Shown here: positions 1 to 10,608 of the stretch, one piece after another
Layout: every line of letters starts with the position of its first letter
How positions within the stretch are numbered: position 1 is the first letter of the stretch
Source: Chondrosia reniformis
Taxonomy: Eukaryota; Porifera; Demospongiae; Chondrillida; Chondrillidae
NCBI GenBank assembly: GCA_947172415.1
Contig: OX359198.1
Coordinates: 4,743,401 to 4,807,400 of the forward strand
Reading direction: 5' to 3'
Length of the DNA stretch: 64,000 nt
The notes under the pieces: model-generated
What the model was told of the DNA's origin: nothing
Database searches by the model: none
What the model saw: only the letters and a program-made list of their open reading frames with translations
Translations under genes and position numbers: made by a program

Positions 1-170
1 TGGACGATCAAGCACACCGACAAGTCACTTTATTAAATTTTAATTCAAGGCAACGTTTCGCCTTTTTTTCCTTTTTTCTTTATTTTGTGCCTGACAAAGC
101 CTGTGATAGGCGAAATATTGCCTTGAATTAAAATTTATTAAAGTGACTTGTCGGTGTGCTTGATCATCCA
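1..170. mobile_element. Foldback MITE with long terminal inverted repeats
   Basis: The first 60 bases and bases 107-170 are near-perfect reverse complements (left end TGGACGATCAAGCACACC, right end GGTGTGCTTGATCATCCA). The arms enclose a T-rich loop and a small GCCT/AGGC hairpin near 99-111. There is no coding capacity, so this is a non-autonomous inverted-repeat element. The left end coincides with the window edge, so any target duplication cannot be seen. Confidence 0.85.
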
Positions 171-263
171 AAGAAATCACTCTATTATACATTGTATCTC
201 ACCTGAAAATGGCCGATATATACTGGGGTATGTACATATATATATACGTACTACGTAGTACTA

Positions 264-298
264 TAGATGTTGTAGATGTTGTAGATGTTGTAGATACC
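264..298. repeat. Short tandem repeat, 9-bp unit GATGTTGTA
   Basis: About four head-to-tail copies of a 9-bp unit lie between the MITE and the last visible MAT exon. It falls in intronic or flanking DNA of the minus-strand gene and has no coding meaning. Confidence 0.8.
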
Positions 299-434
299 AT
301 TTTCTGTGCTGTTATGTATTACACAACAGTTGCTCAAAAGGAAATGCTGACTCACCATCTCTAATAGTTAGCATCTGTCTCCTACTGTTCTCCCTATGTG
401 TGCTTATGATGTAAGAATATTCACTGTATCTCAC

Positions 435-1848
435 CTGATCACCTGCTCCAATATCTTCTTCTTTCTTTCCCTCGTGGACTGCCTGTGCAATCTCAGAGCA
501 CTGTTCCTCCAGAGCAACCAACACATTGCACGTCTTGTAATCAAAACCTAAAGATATTATAAAGTAGAAATACTATATACACTCCTTTGCTGGGCAACCA
601 AGGCAAATTATATTACACAAAATGGTGTATAACTGCACTTTGACCTCTTATTATAGTTATACAATACGATATCCCACACTCAGTAAATGCCTATAAGCTT
701 GCGTTATCCCGCAAAAATGCAAAAAAGCCTAGTGGTAGAGTGTACGTATAACTATTACTTATAAATCTAAACCTCAGACTACCTTGAGAGTCATACAGAT
801 GCTAATAAATCAACCAAGCCTTAATACCTTTTTAAAATATTGAAATAAATGCAACTCAGTGTGTTAGAAGATGATGAGATGATGATACAGAATCTAGTAG
901 TAATCAGGTAATCTCCATTAATGAGAAACTATTATACTAACAACTAAAAACAAACCTTTTGAGGAATCATCATAGCCTATCCTCTTGATGCAGTTTCTGA
1001 TAACAGTTTGATAGTCAATCCTTGCATTAGTAGATATCTCCCCAAATACCATAATCATACCAGTTTTGGTAGCAGACTCTACATAGAGACACAAATAACA
1101 TTACAAACTGGGGCCTGAAGGTTATGAAATATATTGGACTTGTACATATATCTGAGGTGATGATATTCAAACTGTACTAATACATTTGGTTGACACTTGC
1201 TCCAAATATATTCAGTGAGCAAAGTGCTCTCTCTCCAATTGTACACCAATTAGTATATGTTTGCTAGTTACATAGTCGCTTAATTGCATTCTAGGAATAT
1301 CTTTGTACACAAATTCTTTACATAGCAATGCTTTGCACATACCACAGGCCACCTTGCTGAACCGATCTTGCTCTAAACACGCGTCCAAGACGGCATCTGA
1401 CACTTGGTCGCAGATTTTATCTAAAAAGAGGTCATTTAGTATATTTACACGATCGCACAGGGTACATGTTCTACACCTGTACAGAGCGGAGCTGAGAATA
1501 CCCACTAAACACACTAAAAATGTAATGTTTACACGTCAACTACCTCAGTATCTTTTGCAATGGGTCTGGCGTTGAGTTAATGTATTTGGACAATTAGTGA
1601 TGGCACTTCAATCCAGATATCATATAATTCTATTCTATTCTATCCTGAGTGCTCTGACACAAATGACATGTAAAAAGTGAAAATGAAAATGAAAATGAAA
1701 ATGAAAATTAAAATGAAAATGAAAATGAATGCGAGTACATCAACGTTTGTATCTCACCTGGGTGACCTTCTCCCACTGATTCTGAAGTAAAAAGAAACGT
1801 ATCATTGTGCAGACCACGGGTACTGGTGCTTCTCTGTGGTTCCGACAT
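435..1848 (-). CDS. MAT2A-like: S-adenosylmethionine synthetase (methionine adenosyltransferase), 5' exons only
   Basis: This enzyme makes S-adenosylmethionine from methionine and ATP in the cytosol. Four exons can be read on the minus strand: 1848-1758, 1420-1343, 1078-956 and 547-435. Their phases agree (1, 1, 1, 0) and they have canonical GT-AG borders. The start ATG at 1848 gives [10 protein letters not shown], a short divergent N-terminus. Family signatures follow: [39 protein letters not shown], then [17 protein letters not shown] and EEDIGAGDQ, matching the ATP/methionine-binding N-terminal domain of eukaryotic MAT. The ORF stops at the exon-4 donor after GDQ. The expected GLMFGYATDET exon and the catalytic C-terminal half are not visible in 1-434 and should lie beyond the left edge. 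MAT1 and MAT2 types cannot be separated here, hence 'MAT2A-like'. Confidence 0.95.
1677..1730. repeat. (GAAAAT)n microsatellite
   Basis: About eight imperfect copies of a 6-bp unit lie in the first intron of the MAT gene, upstream of exon 2 on the minus strand. Confidence 0.9.
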
Positions 1849-3229
1849 CTTGCCAGAGTGGTGAGGGTAGCACGTGCACGGCAAGTCACGCTACTTACAT
1901 ATCATTCCTCGTTTAACATTCACACCAAACCTCTACTATCCGTGCCAAGCATGTACTGCCGCGCCATTAGTGATACCATTACGCGTATACCAGCATACCA
2001 TATGCTTTGAAAACAGACTAAAGTGATGCTAAAACCTGTATGGAACTGTAAAAGTCGAGTGCAGTGGTTCTGCCAATGTACTTCATCTCCTCAAGCCATT
2101 GTCGAGTTATCAGCTGTTGTGATTCTTGCAATTGTACACAGTAAACCTTATGGCCTCAGCTTTGCAACTAAAATGTACTCTTCCGTCAAATGCTTTTGCC
2201 ACATCACATAATAATGGGAATGCCTATAACACTCGAACAAGCCTGAGCCACATTTAGAAAATAATATTCTATCTCAAAAATACAATAATATTAAACAAAT
2301 AACTATGCAATTTAAGTTGTTCAAATTGGGTGGGTGTGGTCAAATCTCTTCCATGCTATAAAGATTTAAGAGACATGCACAAGTAATATTTTGGAAATCA
2401 TTCTAGTATGTATGGTTGCTAGGCTAGAACACCCAATTCAGGTAATTACAGAATTACAAGACAATCATAATTCAGTGTATACTAATTTTGATATTTAATA
2501 GTAACAGACTTATCAATAGAGAATTAAGAATAGCTTACACCTTATATGTATATACATACATACACATTGTACTAGTCAGCATAACATATCTGTTTTATTT
2601 TAAAGGTTTAATTATTTTTGAAAAGAAAATAATATAAACATGCACAATTTTTCTCAAGTAGATATATCAGTTATTAAACCACAAGATTTTACTGTGGTAT
2701 AGATTCATTACTTCATAGTATGCTAAAACACCTGTATCCCTGTATGCTAAGGTATCAGATATGGCAATACAGTGGAACCTCCATAATCAATACACCCTTC
2801 AGTGGGACCAGAGTCAAATGTCCTAAATATAGAGGCAGCCCGATTTCAGAGGTTGTTTATGGTGAGTCAGCCAGCTGCTGTAGAAACATTTTTAGAATTT
2901 ATTCTTTTGTAAGAGGAGCACATTCCTAACAATGACAACAGTAGCCAAGAACTGGACAGATACAACAGTATGCTGTACAATCTCACTGCAATCATCTTGT
3001 CTCTACTTGCAAAAGACTGCAACATTTACATGGCCAAAATACAGAGAATAGATAGGTGTCTGTATTTAGGAGAGTATGTATCTTTAATGATATTTCATTT
3101 GGGACCTCAAAATGTGTATGAATAAGTGAGGTGTCCGTTAAGGAGGTTCCACTGTATCTGTAACTATAACTATAGCAATGAATTCACTATGTATTTTCTG
3201 TTCCAAAACTTTACCAACTTTGGTGAATT
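1849..3229. other. Intergenic DNA between MAT start and MTHFD2 stop
   Basis: About 1.4 kb lies between the MAT start codon and the 3' end of the MTHFD2-like gene. Apart from the TIR element at 2770-3154 it is AT-rich. It must hold the MAT promoter, 5' UTR and the MTHFD2 3' UTR. I see no further coding exon. The small plus-strand ORFs here show no protein family. Confidence 0.6.
2770..3154. mobile_element. TA-flanked Tc1/mariner-pogo-type MITE
   Basis: Terminal inverted repeats CAGTGGAACCTCC and GGAGGTTCCACTG are each flanked by TA, the target duplication used by Tc1/mariner/pogo transposons. The 385-bp body has no transposase. Near the right end, GTGTCCGTTA is typical of pogo-like TIRs. A related element with a CAGTGGAATTTC end lies at 40347-40542. 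Confidence 0.8.
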
Positions 3230-5816
3230 TCATGAAGTCTCATATTTCTCCAGCCCAAGTTGTATTTTGGCAGAACGTACTGTATTCATTAGCAATCCAG
3301 CCACTGTCAGTGGCCCCACCCCACCAGGCACAGGTGTTATTGCACCAGCAACATTAGCCGCTGTTGCAAAATCTACATCTCCAACTAGTTTAGTCTTGCC
3401 ATTATCAGCTGAAAATAAGAAAACAGTATATAGCTACACATAACTAATAGGCACACTGATATGAACATAACAAGATAGCGTTGCTGCCAATTTTAGCTGT
3501 TGTTAACAATCTAAAGTCCTAGATATTATTGATACTTTACGTACTTGTTATTCTGTTTATTCCAACATCAATAACAACTGCACCTGACTTGACCATGTCC
3601 TCTGTAACCAATCCTTGCTTACCAGCACAAACTATCAAAACATCTGCTTGCTTGGCACAAGAAGCAAGCACCTCTGGAGGAGTATACACATGGCAGGTTG
3701 TCACTGTACCATTGAAGCCACCTAGCAAGTGTAGGGAATACAGGAATTAGTGAATTAAGTAAATAAAAAATAATTCACCAAACAACAATAAGCTTAAGAC
3801 CTTGGTTATAATGGCTAGAGAATAAACATTATAATGAAATTGAGATTAAGAAATGATAGTGTTCATTGATAAAATATATATTACAGATGGTTTCAAGGAT
3901 ATGCGTTACTGCACGAGATGCAGGGGCCACAAAATGAATACTTGTACTATGCTTAGAAACTACGTACTTATATTCAATTTCATACATACTGTAATAACAT
4001 GTATTAAACTATGTATGTCAGCTTCTATCCTGAAATTCTAGTGCTCTCAAATGCAAGGTGTTACGTAAATGTAGTTACGTACATGCAATACATTTAAGTA
4101 ACCTTCAGAAAATATCTTTGAAATTGGCCCACCAACATGTCTGGAGGCACCAACCACACAGACCTGTTTCCCCTTGATATCAAATCCACACACCTAAAGC
4201 AGTACAGCACATGTTAATTGTATGCAGACAATATCAGCATTACAATGGTATTAAAAGTGTTATGGCTGAACAAACTTAGGCATTGAGCTATACACACTCA
4301 ATGAGCTATACACACTTACCTTAATCATTTCTTCGATGCCTTTGGCTGTGGCTGGCACATGCAAAGCCGTGCCAGCATACAGTCGACCCAGGTTAGTGAC
4401 ACTGAAGCCATCCACATCCTTAACGGGAGTCACACTGTCACAGACCAGCTGAGGAGAGATGTGTTCAGGGAGAGGGAGCTGCACCAAGAGACCGTCCACT
4501 TCACTATTGGCATTCAGTTCATCAACTAACTTTAGAACTTCAGCCTAACAAAAGGGAAGACATACGTACCATCTCAAACAGACCATGACCTCATAGTAAC
4601 ATAGGATGTATGTCCTTGATTAAACACTGCGACATTATTTTTTCATGCTGCTTTGAGGTTCGGTAAAATATTGCTAAATACATTTTCTCGTGGAACATGA
4701 CCTCAGGATCATTATTTAAGGAATGTTTTGAAACTTAAACAGCTTATCCTCCAAATCTAATTTCTACATAGACCTTCAGTAAATCTCTCAAATATTAAAA
4801 ACACTTTTTAAAATAAAGTTTATCCGATAATGCTACATGCTGACCTGTGAGGTAGAGGCTGGAAGACGATGGGTAAAGTCTTTTATTCCTACTTCCCTGG
4901 CTGCCTTAGCCTTTCCAGACACATAGGCTTGAGAGGCAGGATTGTCTCCCACCAACACAACTGCTATACCGGGAGCTCTGCCACACTTAGTCTGTAGGGA
5001 CATGATGTGGAGAAAGGGACATACACTATACTTTATTGGAATAAACAAATAATGATACGACTTTCAAAATATTAACAATTAAGCAGAAATATAATAAGAA
5101 TAATAATCATACATATATATTTGAGTTCAGATAATAATAAAACAAAAAATAATTAGTATATAATAAAACCAGACAATTAATAGTCAGTGAGCCACAGGTT
5201 CCCAATTAAACAGATATTTTATAATTAAAAGTTCACTCATATTTGGCTATAAAACATGTACGTATCAGAAATTTATTGTTATACTACTTTATGCATACGT
5301 GCATGTGTGTGTACAATCAGAAATTTCACACCGTCCATCTTACATTGTTCAGGTTTATACAGTACATCAATAACTGCAGAGATCATGTGAAATAAACTTG
5401 CTTACCTTCATCATTTCAATATCTTTTGTGAGGGTATCCCTAATATGTTTAGCTACAGCGTTCCCATTGATAACTCTAGCCGAACACCCATCCCTTGTGA
5501 CTAGGAAAGGTGAGTTGGGTATTACCGCTGTGGTAGAGTAGCTCCTAGCAACGAGTTGCCTGCAAGAGAAGTATGTAGGAAAATTATCTCAATTGGTACT
5601 TGAGGCAGAGCTGGATAAAAAGTAGATCAGTCTTCAAGATAATCTATTGAGCTAATAATTCTATGACGGTATGCCCCAGACGACTGATATTAACGTAGCT
5701 GAAAGCCAACTAAGTATTGCGTACAGGGCTACAGGAAGTATTAACGGATGATTAAGATTAACATACCTGAAGCTACCATGATAGATTTTCTCAAAAATAG
5801 ATCTAATGGTGGCCAT
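3230..5816 (-). CDS. MTHFD2: Bifunctional methylene-THF dehydrogenase/cyclohydrolase, mitochondrial type
   Basis: This enzyme oxidises 5,10-methylene-THF and hydrolyses the methenyl product to 10-formyl-THF in one-carbon metabolism. Seven exons on the minus strand fit in phase: 5816-5767, 5559-5406, 4991-4845, 4544-4320, 4193-4103, 3721-3545 and 3408-3230, giving about 340 residues (human MTHFD2 is 350). The N-terminus [19 protein letters not shown] is basic and hydroxylated, as expected for a mitochondrial presequence. Family motifs in order: [14 protein letters not shown] with the downstream substrate-binding Lys region, [27 protein letters not shown], the NAD(P)-binding [21 protein letters not shown] and [17 protein letters not shown] near the C-terminus. 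The YTPPE and KLVGDVDF stretches resemble MTHFD2/MTHFD2L more than the cytosolic trifunctional enzyme, and there is no synthetase domain. The stop is TGA at 3230-3232. Confidence 0.95.
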
Positions 5817-5874
5817 TTTTTTCTAAGTTCCCGGAAATGAAAGCCCTTAATCAGAATTAAATGGCTGCCAAACC
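5817..5874. promoter_or_regulatory. Divergent (head-to-head) promoter of MTHFD2-like gene and TRAPPC2
   Basis: Only 58 bp separate the minus-strand ATG at 5816 from the plus-strand ATG at 5875. Both 5' UTRs and both core promoters must be in this stretch or overlap the opposing coding exons. No TATA box is evident. The sequence has a TTCCCGGAA palindrome (5828-5836, STAT/ETS-like by eye). Confidence 0.75.
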
Positions 5875-5878
5875 ATGA
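5861..5878 (+). other. Upstream ORF overlapping the TRAPPC2 start (ATGA)
   Basis: ATG at 5861 opens a 5-codon frame (M-A-A-K-P-stop). Its TGA at 5876-5878 overlaps the TRAPPC2 ATG at 5875-5877 in the arrangement ATGA. If transcripts start upstream of 5861, ribosomes would have to leak past or reinitiate, so the uORF could tune TRAPPC2 translation. Whether it is in the mRNA is unknown because the transcription start is not defined. Confidence 0.6.
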
Positions 5879-7454
5879 GTGGTAATACATGTTACTTTGT
5901 TATCGTTGGCCACAATGATAATCCAGTCTACGAGTTGGATGTGAAGAGCGGCGGCGCTGATAAACAAGAGGATAAGAAGCATTTGAATCAGTTTATAGCG
6001 CATGCAGCACTGGATCTTGTAGACGAAAGCAAATGGAAAACCACTAATCCGTAAGTAGAGGAGAGATGCATCCCATTCTAATACAGACCAGTGCAATTTT
6101 ATGTCATTAGTCACGTATTAATACTTTATTTTATTGATGATTAATGATTATCAATTCAATTTTGCCTACATACAATGGTTCAGGGTCTTAACACATTCCC
6201 AGGGAGGTAGTAAATTCCATCGTACACCGTCTAGTATGACAGTATTCCTATCACTCTGTAGTTATATTGTATGTAGCTATCACTTTGTATGGGCCCAATG
6301 CTTCCTTAAGACACATCTCTGTCACTTTAGTTAAAACTTCCTGCCTATTAAGATAGTAGAGTAATAAGATGTGGCACATTTAACCTTGAAGTTTTAAGTT
6401 ATAAGAAGGTTTGTATACGCCAAGCTCAATAGGAGTGACTGCATTAATGTAATTGGATCATCCTTTCAATTATCCTTTGTACTTCTCAATTTAATTCTGT
6501 GGATGATCACCTTGATGCAGTTTCTTTATTGTGCAATCATTTGCAAATCTTGCGCAAGTGTGACCACTTTGGTTCATTCTCAACTTTGTAAAATATCTGA
6601 TTAGTGTAGCAGTTGCCTCTCCAGCTTCTTGCCCATGTGTGTATGTATCTGTATTGATGGTACTCCCGGTCTTCATGTTTGTTTGTTTTCGCTTTCTATC
6701 TACAACAGGTATTTACAGAAAGTTGATCGTTTTAATGATTACTACATTGCAGCATTTGTAACAGCAAGTCGTATCCTTTTTCCATTATTCCAAAAAGTGT
6801 AGCTATTGTTTGATAGTAATGTTTTATGTTTCTATTTACTTCTGCAATAGCCCAAACCCAGTAGAACAATAGTCTCACATCCTTAACTGAACAACATACT
6901 CAATTCTACTAACTTACTTTCACACACCTCCCACTGTGTAACCATAGACACTCAAAGTCACCAAGCTCAAAATGTCTGTCATGAATTGAACTTTTTCTCT
7001 TCTTAAGTGATACTAAAGCTTTTTACTGCTATATAGGAAAGACGGATAAAATGCACTAAACACATACACATGTGTAGGACTCAGAGTAATTTAAAAATGT
7101 ATATAATTGTGGATATCCTCTAATTGGCCTCTGTATAGAGTTTTCATTATAAAGTCACTGCTAATACATATACCATAACCCAAGACCTTGGTTAGTTTAA
7201 TAATGGAAATTTCAAAGGCTGTAATATCAGAGGGATAGCTTTCCTTAACAGAAATAGATATGCGTTTCCTGCTGTTGTATGATACGCTCAGTAGGGGAGG
7301 AGAAGACAGCATTAAGAGTTTCTTCATGGACATGTACGAACTGTATACAAAGGCCTCTTTGAATCCCTTTTATGAACTGAATACAAAGCTAACTGTGACA
7401 TCTAAACATTTTGATACCAAAGCACAGCAGATTGCTAAGAAACACCTCTTGTAA
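5875..7454 (+). CDS. TRAPPC2: Trafficking protein particle complex subunit 2 (sedlin)
   Basis: TRAPPC2 is a small longin-fold subunit of the TRAPP tethering complexes acting in ER-Golgi traffic. Three exons, 5875-6050, 6709-6770 and 7258-7454, join in frame to 144 residues (human 140). Recognisable stretches are [58 protein letters not shown] and the C-terminal AKKHLL. The start ATG at 5875 gives the usual MSG beginning; the upstream ATG at 5861 is a separate uORF. The second intron is U12-type, and using its GTATCCTTT donor restores the conserved SHMRF junction. The gene is divergently paired with MTHFD2. Confidence 0.96.
6771..7257 (+). other. U12-type (minor spliceosome) intron in TRAPPC2
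   Basis: The donor reads GTATCCTTTT directly after the exon, matching the U12 consensus RTATCCTTT. A perfect U12 branch site TTCCTTAAC occupies 7241-7249, about 9-10 nt before the acceptor AG at 7256-7257, and there is no polypyrimidine tract. This splice gives phase 1 and a His codon (C|AT), completing the conserved A-S-H-M-R-F junction. A U2-type alternative at GTCGTA three bases upstream gives a poorer donor and loses the His. Confidence 0.92.
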
Positions 7455-8516
7455 TCACATGCTGTCACATACAATGGTTCTCTTCTTATTGTAATCTAAG
7501 TGCATATAGAGATACGTATATAGCAATTGAATTAATATATATGATTATTATGGGTTATATATGTATGTATGCCTAATGTATGTTTTACTTCACTATAAAG
7601 TAGATTGGAATGTAGTCTTTAAGTGTTTAGTACCAGACATTGACAGTTACTATATTATCTGAATAGAGGCCTGGGCTTCTATTTTGTTCCAATCATTTTT
7701 GACCTGGCCCTTCAATTCAAGCCCAGCTATTAATAAAATAATGCTCTTAGAGCCCACACCCATCACCCTAGCAACCTCTTACTTAGTCTTTGCAGTGGAC
7801 TAGGCCTTTTACTTGAAGGAGACATCATCGGAATGTCCCTTTGGGAGCAATGCTGCAAACTCATGCAAGTATGTAGTACATGCCATCCTTTGCGCAGCTT
7901 CCTTACTTAAAGTCCTATGTATAAACATGCCGTCTATATGAATGTACTTGTTACACATTGGATTATGGTATTTAATGAAAGCTCGAGGGAGAAAAAGAAA
8001 TATAATTGTATAAAATTAGTTACCTACCTAAATATCTTGAGAATAAAAATAGATTTCACATGCAATGCAGTATGTATATAGATTAATGTCATTTTTAGTA
8101 TTGATATAGTCGGTTGTTGGCTACTTAAATTACAACCTTTGAAATAACCTCTGTGATGGACATTTTGTCTCAAGCTAAACTCTATATGTACAGGTTACAG
8201 GTAAATCTCAAAACAGACAAGTTTGCAACTATGCAAACAGCACCTCGCAGTTGAGTGCTTATACAAACATAATGTCTTAATTTCAAGTCACAATGCATAC
8301 AGAACTCTTGTAAATGAATAGCGGAACGCTTAAGCCTCACACAACGACGTAGACTATGTACTACCACTCGCATGAGTAATTATAATGCCTGTAGGAGTGA
8401 CGGATTCCTTTAAAGCTTAGTTAAAGAGATCAGGAAGGAAGAAAACGGATCGTAATACTCAGATTCTCCTACAGCAAGCGGGGCACAGAAATAGTTGGAA
8501 GTCGGACAGTCGCGTT
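7455..8516. other. Intergenic stretch without a recognised gene
   Basis: This stretch follows the TRAPPC2 stop and precedes the Ser/Thr-rich membrane protein gene. It should contain the TRAPPC2 3' UTR and the promoter of the next gene. I see no exon with a protein family signature and no clear inverted repeat. Confidence 0.5.
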
Positions 8517-9779
8517 ATGTTCGTAATAACCACACTTATTGCTGTAGAATTTGCCATGACTGTGGGGATTACTACCAATACAACCACATCTGTACAAATA
8601 AAAGAAATTAGTCTAACCGACAGCTTTTCTTCCACATTAACCTCATCCCCCGATTATACACCATACCCAGATGCTTTGACGACTAGCAATAATACGGTTG
8701 CGGGAGCAGTCTCGCCCTTGCTTCGAAATACGGCTTCTAACCAGTTAGATCTTGAAGAAAGAACACCATTACATCAAAATAGTACAGCTATTTGGTCCTC
8801 TTCGCTGTCTCCCTCATCATCATGGAAGACAATTGAAAGATTATTGACAACCGTTTATCCAGACGCTACACTCATGATCATGTACTCTAGCGCCTCTAGA
8901 AATGAATCAGTGTTGAATACTGTTAATGATCCTCCGAGTAATGGTTAGTACGGACTTACAAGCTTAATTTTATAGATCAATCTGTACTCCCGTACGCTCC
9001 TGCATGCTCTAGCTACGCATGTGTCCAGTGCATGTCCTGGACATACATGTGTTGGGTTTCCTGTGCATGTCACATGTAAACATGAAACATCTATAGTATA
9101 CCATTTTCCTACATGCCTATTCTGTAAAAAAGTCTATAGGGAACTAAACCTGGAGAGAGAGCTTTGGATAAAGATACAGAAGTCTCTTCTTTCTGTCTTC
9201 TTTTCTTCTCTTCCTTCTACTTCCTTCAGCTCCATTGGGCCAGACAGCTGCGTGTTTCTGGGAATTGCACCCTTCATCAGTGACCCTGGGAATCTTTGCT
9301 TGATCTTTGTGAATCCTTAATTGGCACAATGCACAGGCCATGTAGGACACGTACAGAACATATAAATACTCATGCATTCATAGCATATATGACTGAACAT
9401 ATAGCTCTTTGATACAGTAAAGCAATTTACTCTATTTGTAATTATAAGGGTTCATTTATAATTTATAATAATACATTTTGTATATCTATTAGGAATGGAA
9501 ACCACAGACAGTTCCTCTGATACCATTTTAAATCCTGGTATTCTTCTGGGAATATCCGTAGCAGCATTAGTATTATTTATTCTACTTGGCTTACCCTTCA
9601 TTCTAGTACTTCACAGGATCTCTAGATTTACCATCCATGGTAAAACTGAGAAATCAGACGAGAAAAGAGAATGTATGGGTCCAGAGAAACTTAAGAGGAG
9701 GAATTCTTGGAAATGGGTTAACAACTTCAAGTCAGAAATCATTCCAAATCAGTCTGCACAGGATATTACGTCAGTGTAA
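8517..9779 (+). CDS. Ser/Thr-rich single-pass membrane protein (mucin-like ectodomain)
   Basis: I do not recognise a family. Two exons (8517-8943 and 9493-9779, phase 1) give about 237 residues. A hydrophobic N-terminus (MFVITTLIAVEFAMTVG) fits a signal peptide. It is followed by about 140 residues very rich in Ser and Thr with several N-x-S/T sites, as in O-glycosylated stalks. Exon 2 encodes a transmembrane segment (ILLGISVAALVLFILLG continuing into LPFILVL), then a basic cytoplasmic tail with KLKRRNSWKW, an RRxS-type phosphorylation motif. The layout resembles the neighbouring receptors (type I, phase-1 intron before the TM exon) but it has no Ig or FN3 module. The intron carries a dispersed repeat at about 9120-9250. 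It could be a surface mucin or adhesion stalk; that is inference. Confidence 0.75.
9120..9250 (+). repeat. Dispersed repeat ending in CTCCATTGGGCC
   Basis: The sequence GGAACTAAACCTGGAGAG, a TTTGGAT box, a pyrimidine-rich tract and a CTCCATTGGGCC end recur at about 11240-11325, 45335-45400, 56740-56805, reversed at about 58530-58615, and as TIRs at the right end of the window (63858-63985). This indicates a multi-copy non-coding element. Confidence 0.65.
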
Positions 9780-10608
9780 TCACAACATACATATAACAGA
9801 ACATTTTGCTAAACAATTTTATCTTTATTATACTTTTATTATTGTAAACATGTGCATATAAGTGCTTCATTTTCTATGCACACTATATATAGAGCTTATA
9901 ATAACTTCATTTCCTACAGTGTGAGTGTCATGATTATTAAATCAGCAATTGCCATAATACATATTAGCATGGGTATATGTACAGTAATAATTTTTATACA
10001 CTCACCCCTTAATTGCTTACATTAATTATTATATTTGAATTCTAGCTTCTGCTGCTACCTGCTCTGACTTGGTTCACTGAACCATTCCATCTTGACTTCA
10101 GAACTCCTCTTTTCCAATGGTCCCATAACCACATTTATTCTCCTCCCAAAGGGGACTGGAATCACGGCTTTTGCAGAAGGCTTATGGGACATTTACCTTC
10201 GGAGTTATATATATAGACCCAATATATTGCCTCATCTCCTAATTACCCACAATATGGTTATATGCAATGCCTATGTACAGGTGATCAAAGTGACCAAGCT
10301 AGCTATAGATGCATGAAGTTGGGGGATAAACATATAATACATACATTTTGTATATATGATATATACAAAATGTATGTGTAGGACTATATACAGTGTAGTT
10401 TTGAGTTTGTAAAAATTGCACGGATGGTCGTTCTTAATTTAGATGGGGGAAAATATAAATTTTCGGGACACTTTTAACAGTGCCCGTATAACGGATCGAG
10501 GTATGTACATATGCAAGGGCGGGGTTTGTTGCACCATTATAGATTCTATATATGTATATGTACTATATAGTTTAGAGGATCTGTGGTAGTAAACCTTTTG
10601 AGCAAGGC
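9780..10608. other. Intergenic stretch between the Ser/Thr-rich gene and receptor A
   Basis: AT-rich DNA with a small palindrome of TACATTTTGTATATATGATATATACAAAATGTA type near 10339-10375. No coding exon is recognised. The promoter of receptor A should lie immediately upstream of 10609. Confidence 0.5.

Noticed and set aside
91-120. Hammerhead ribozyme in the leftmost MITE (CTGACAA, GCCT/AGGC stem, GAAA)
   Set aside because: The core is mutated and the same bases are explained by the inverted-repeat arms; no cleavage triplet or stem I is visible.
1212-1514. A 100-codon minus-strand ORF as a separate protein
   Set aside because: Only its central 26 codons (1420-1343) are the second MAT exon; the rest is intron read-through.
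6768-6773. U2-type donor GTCGTA for TRAPPC2 intron 2
   Set aside because: The GTATCCTTT donor three bases later matches the U12 consensus, pairs with a perfect U12 branch site and restores the conserved His codon.
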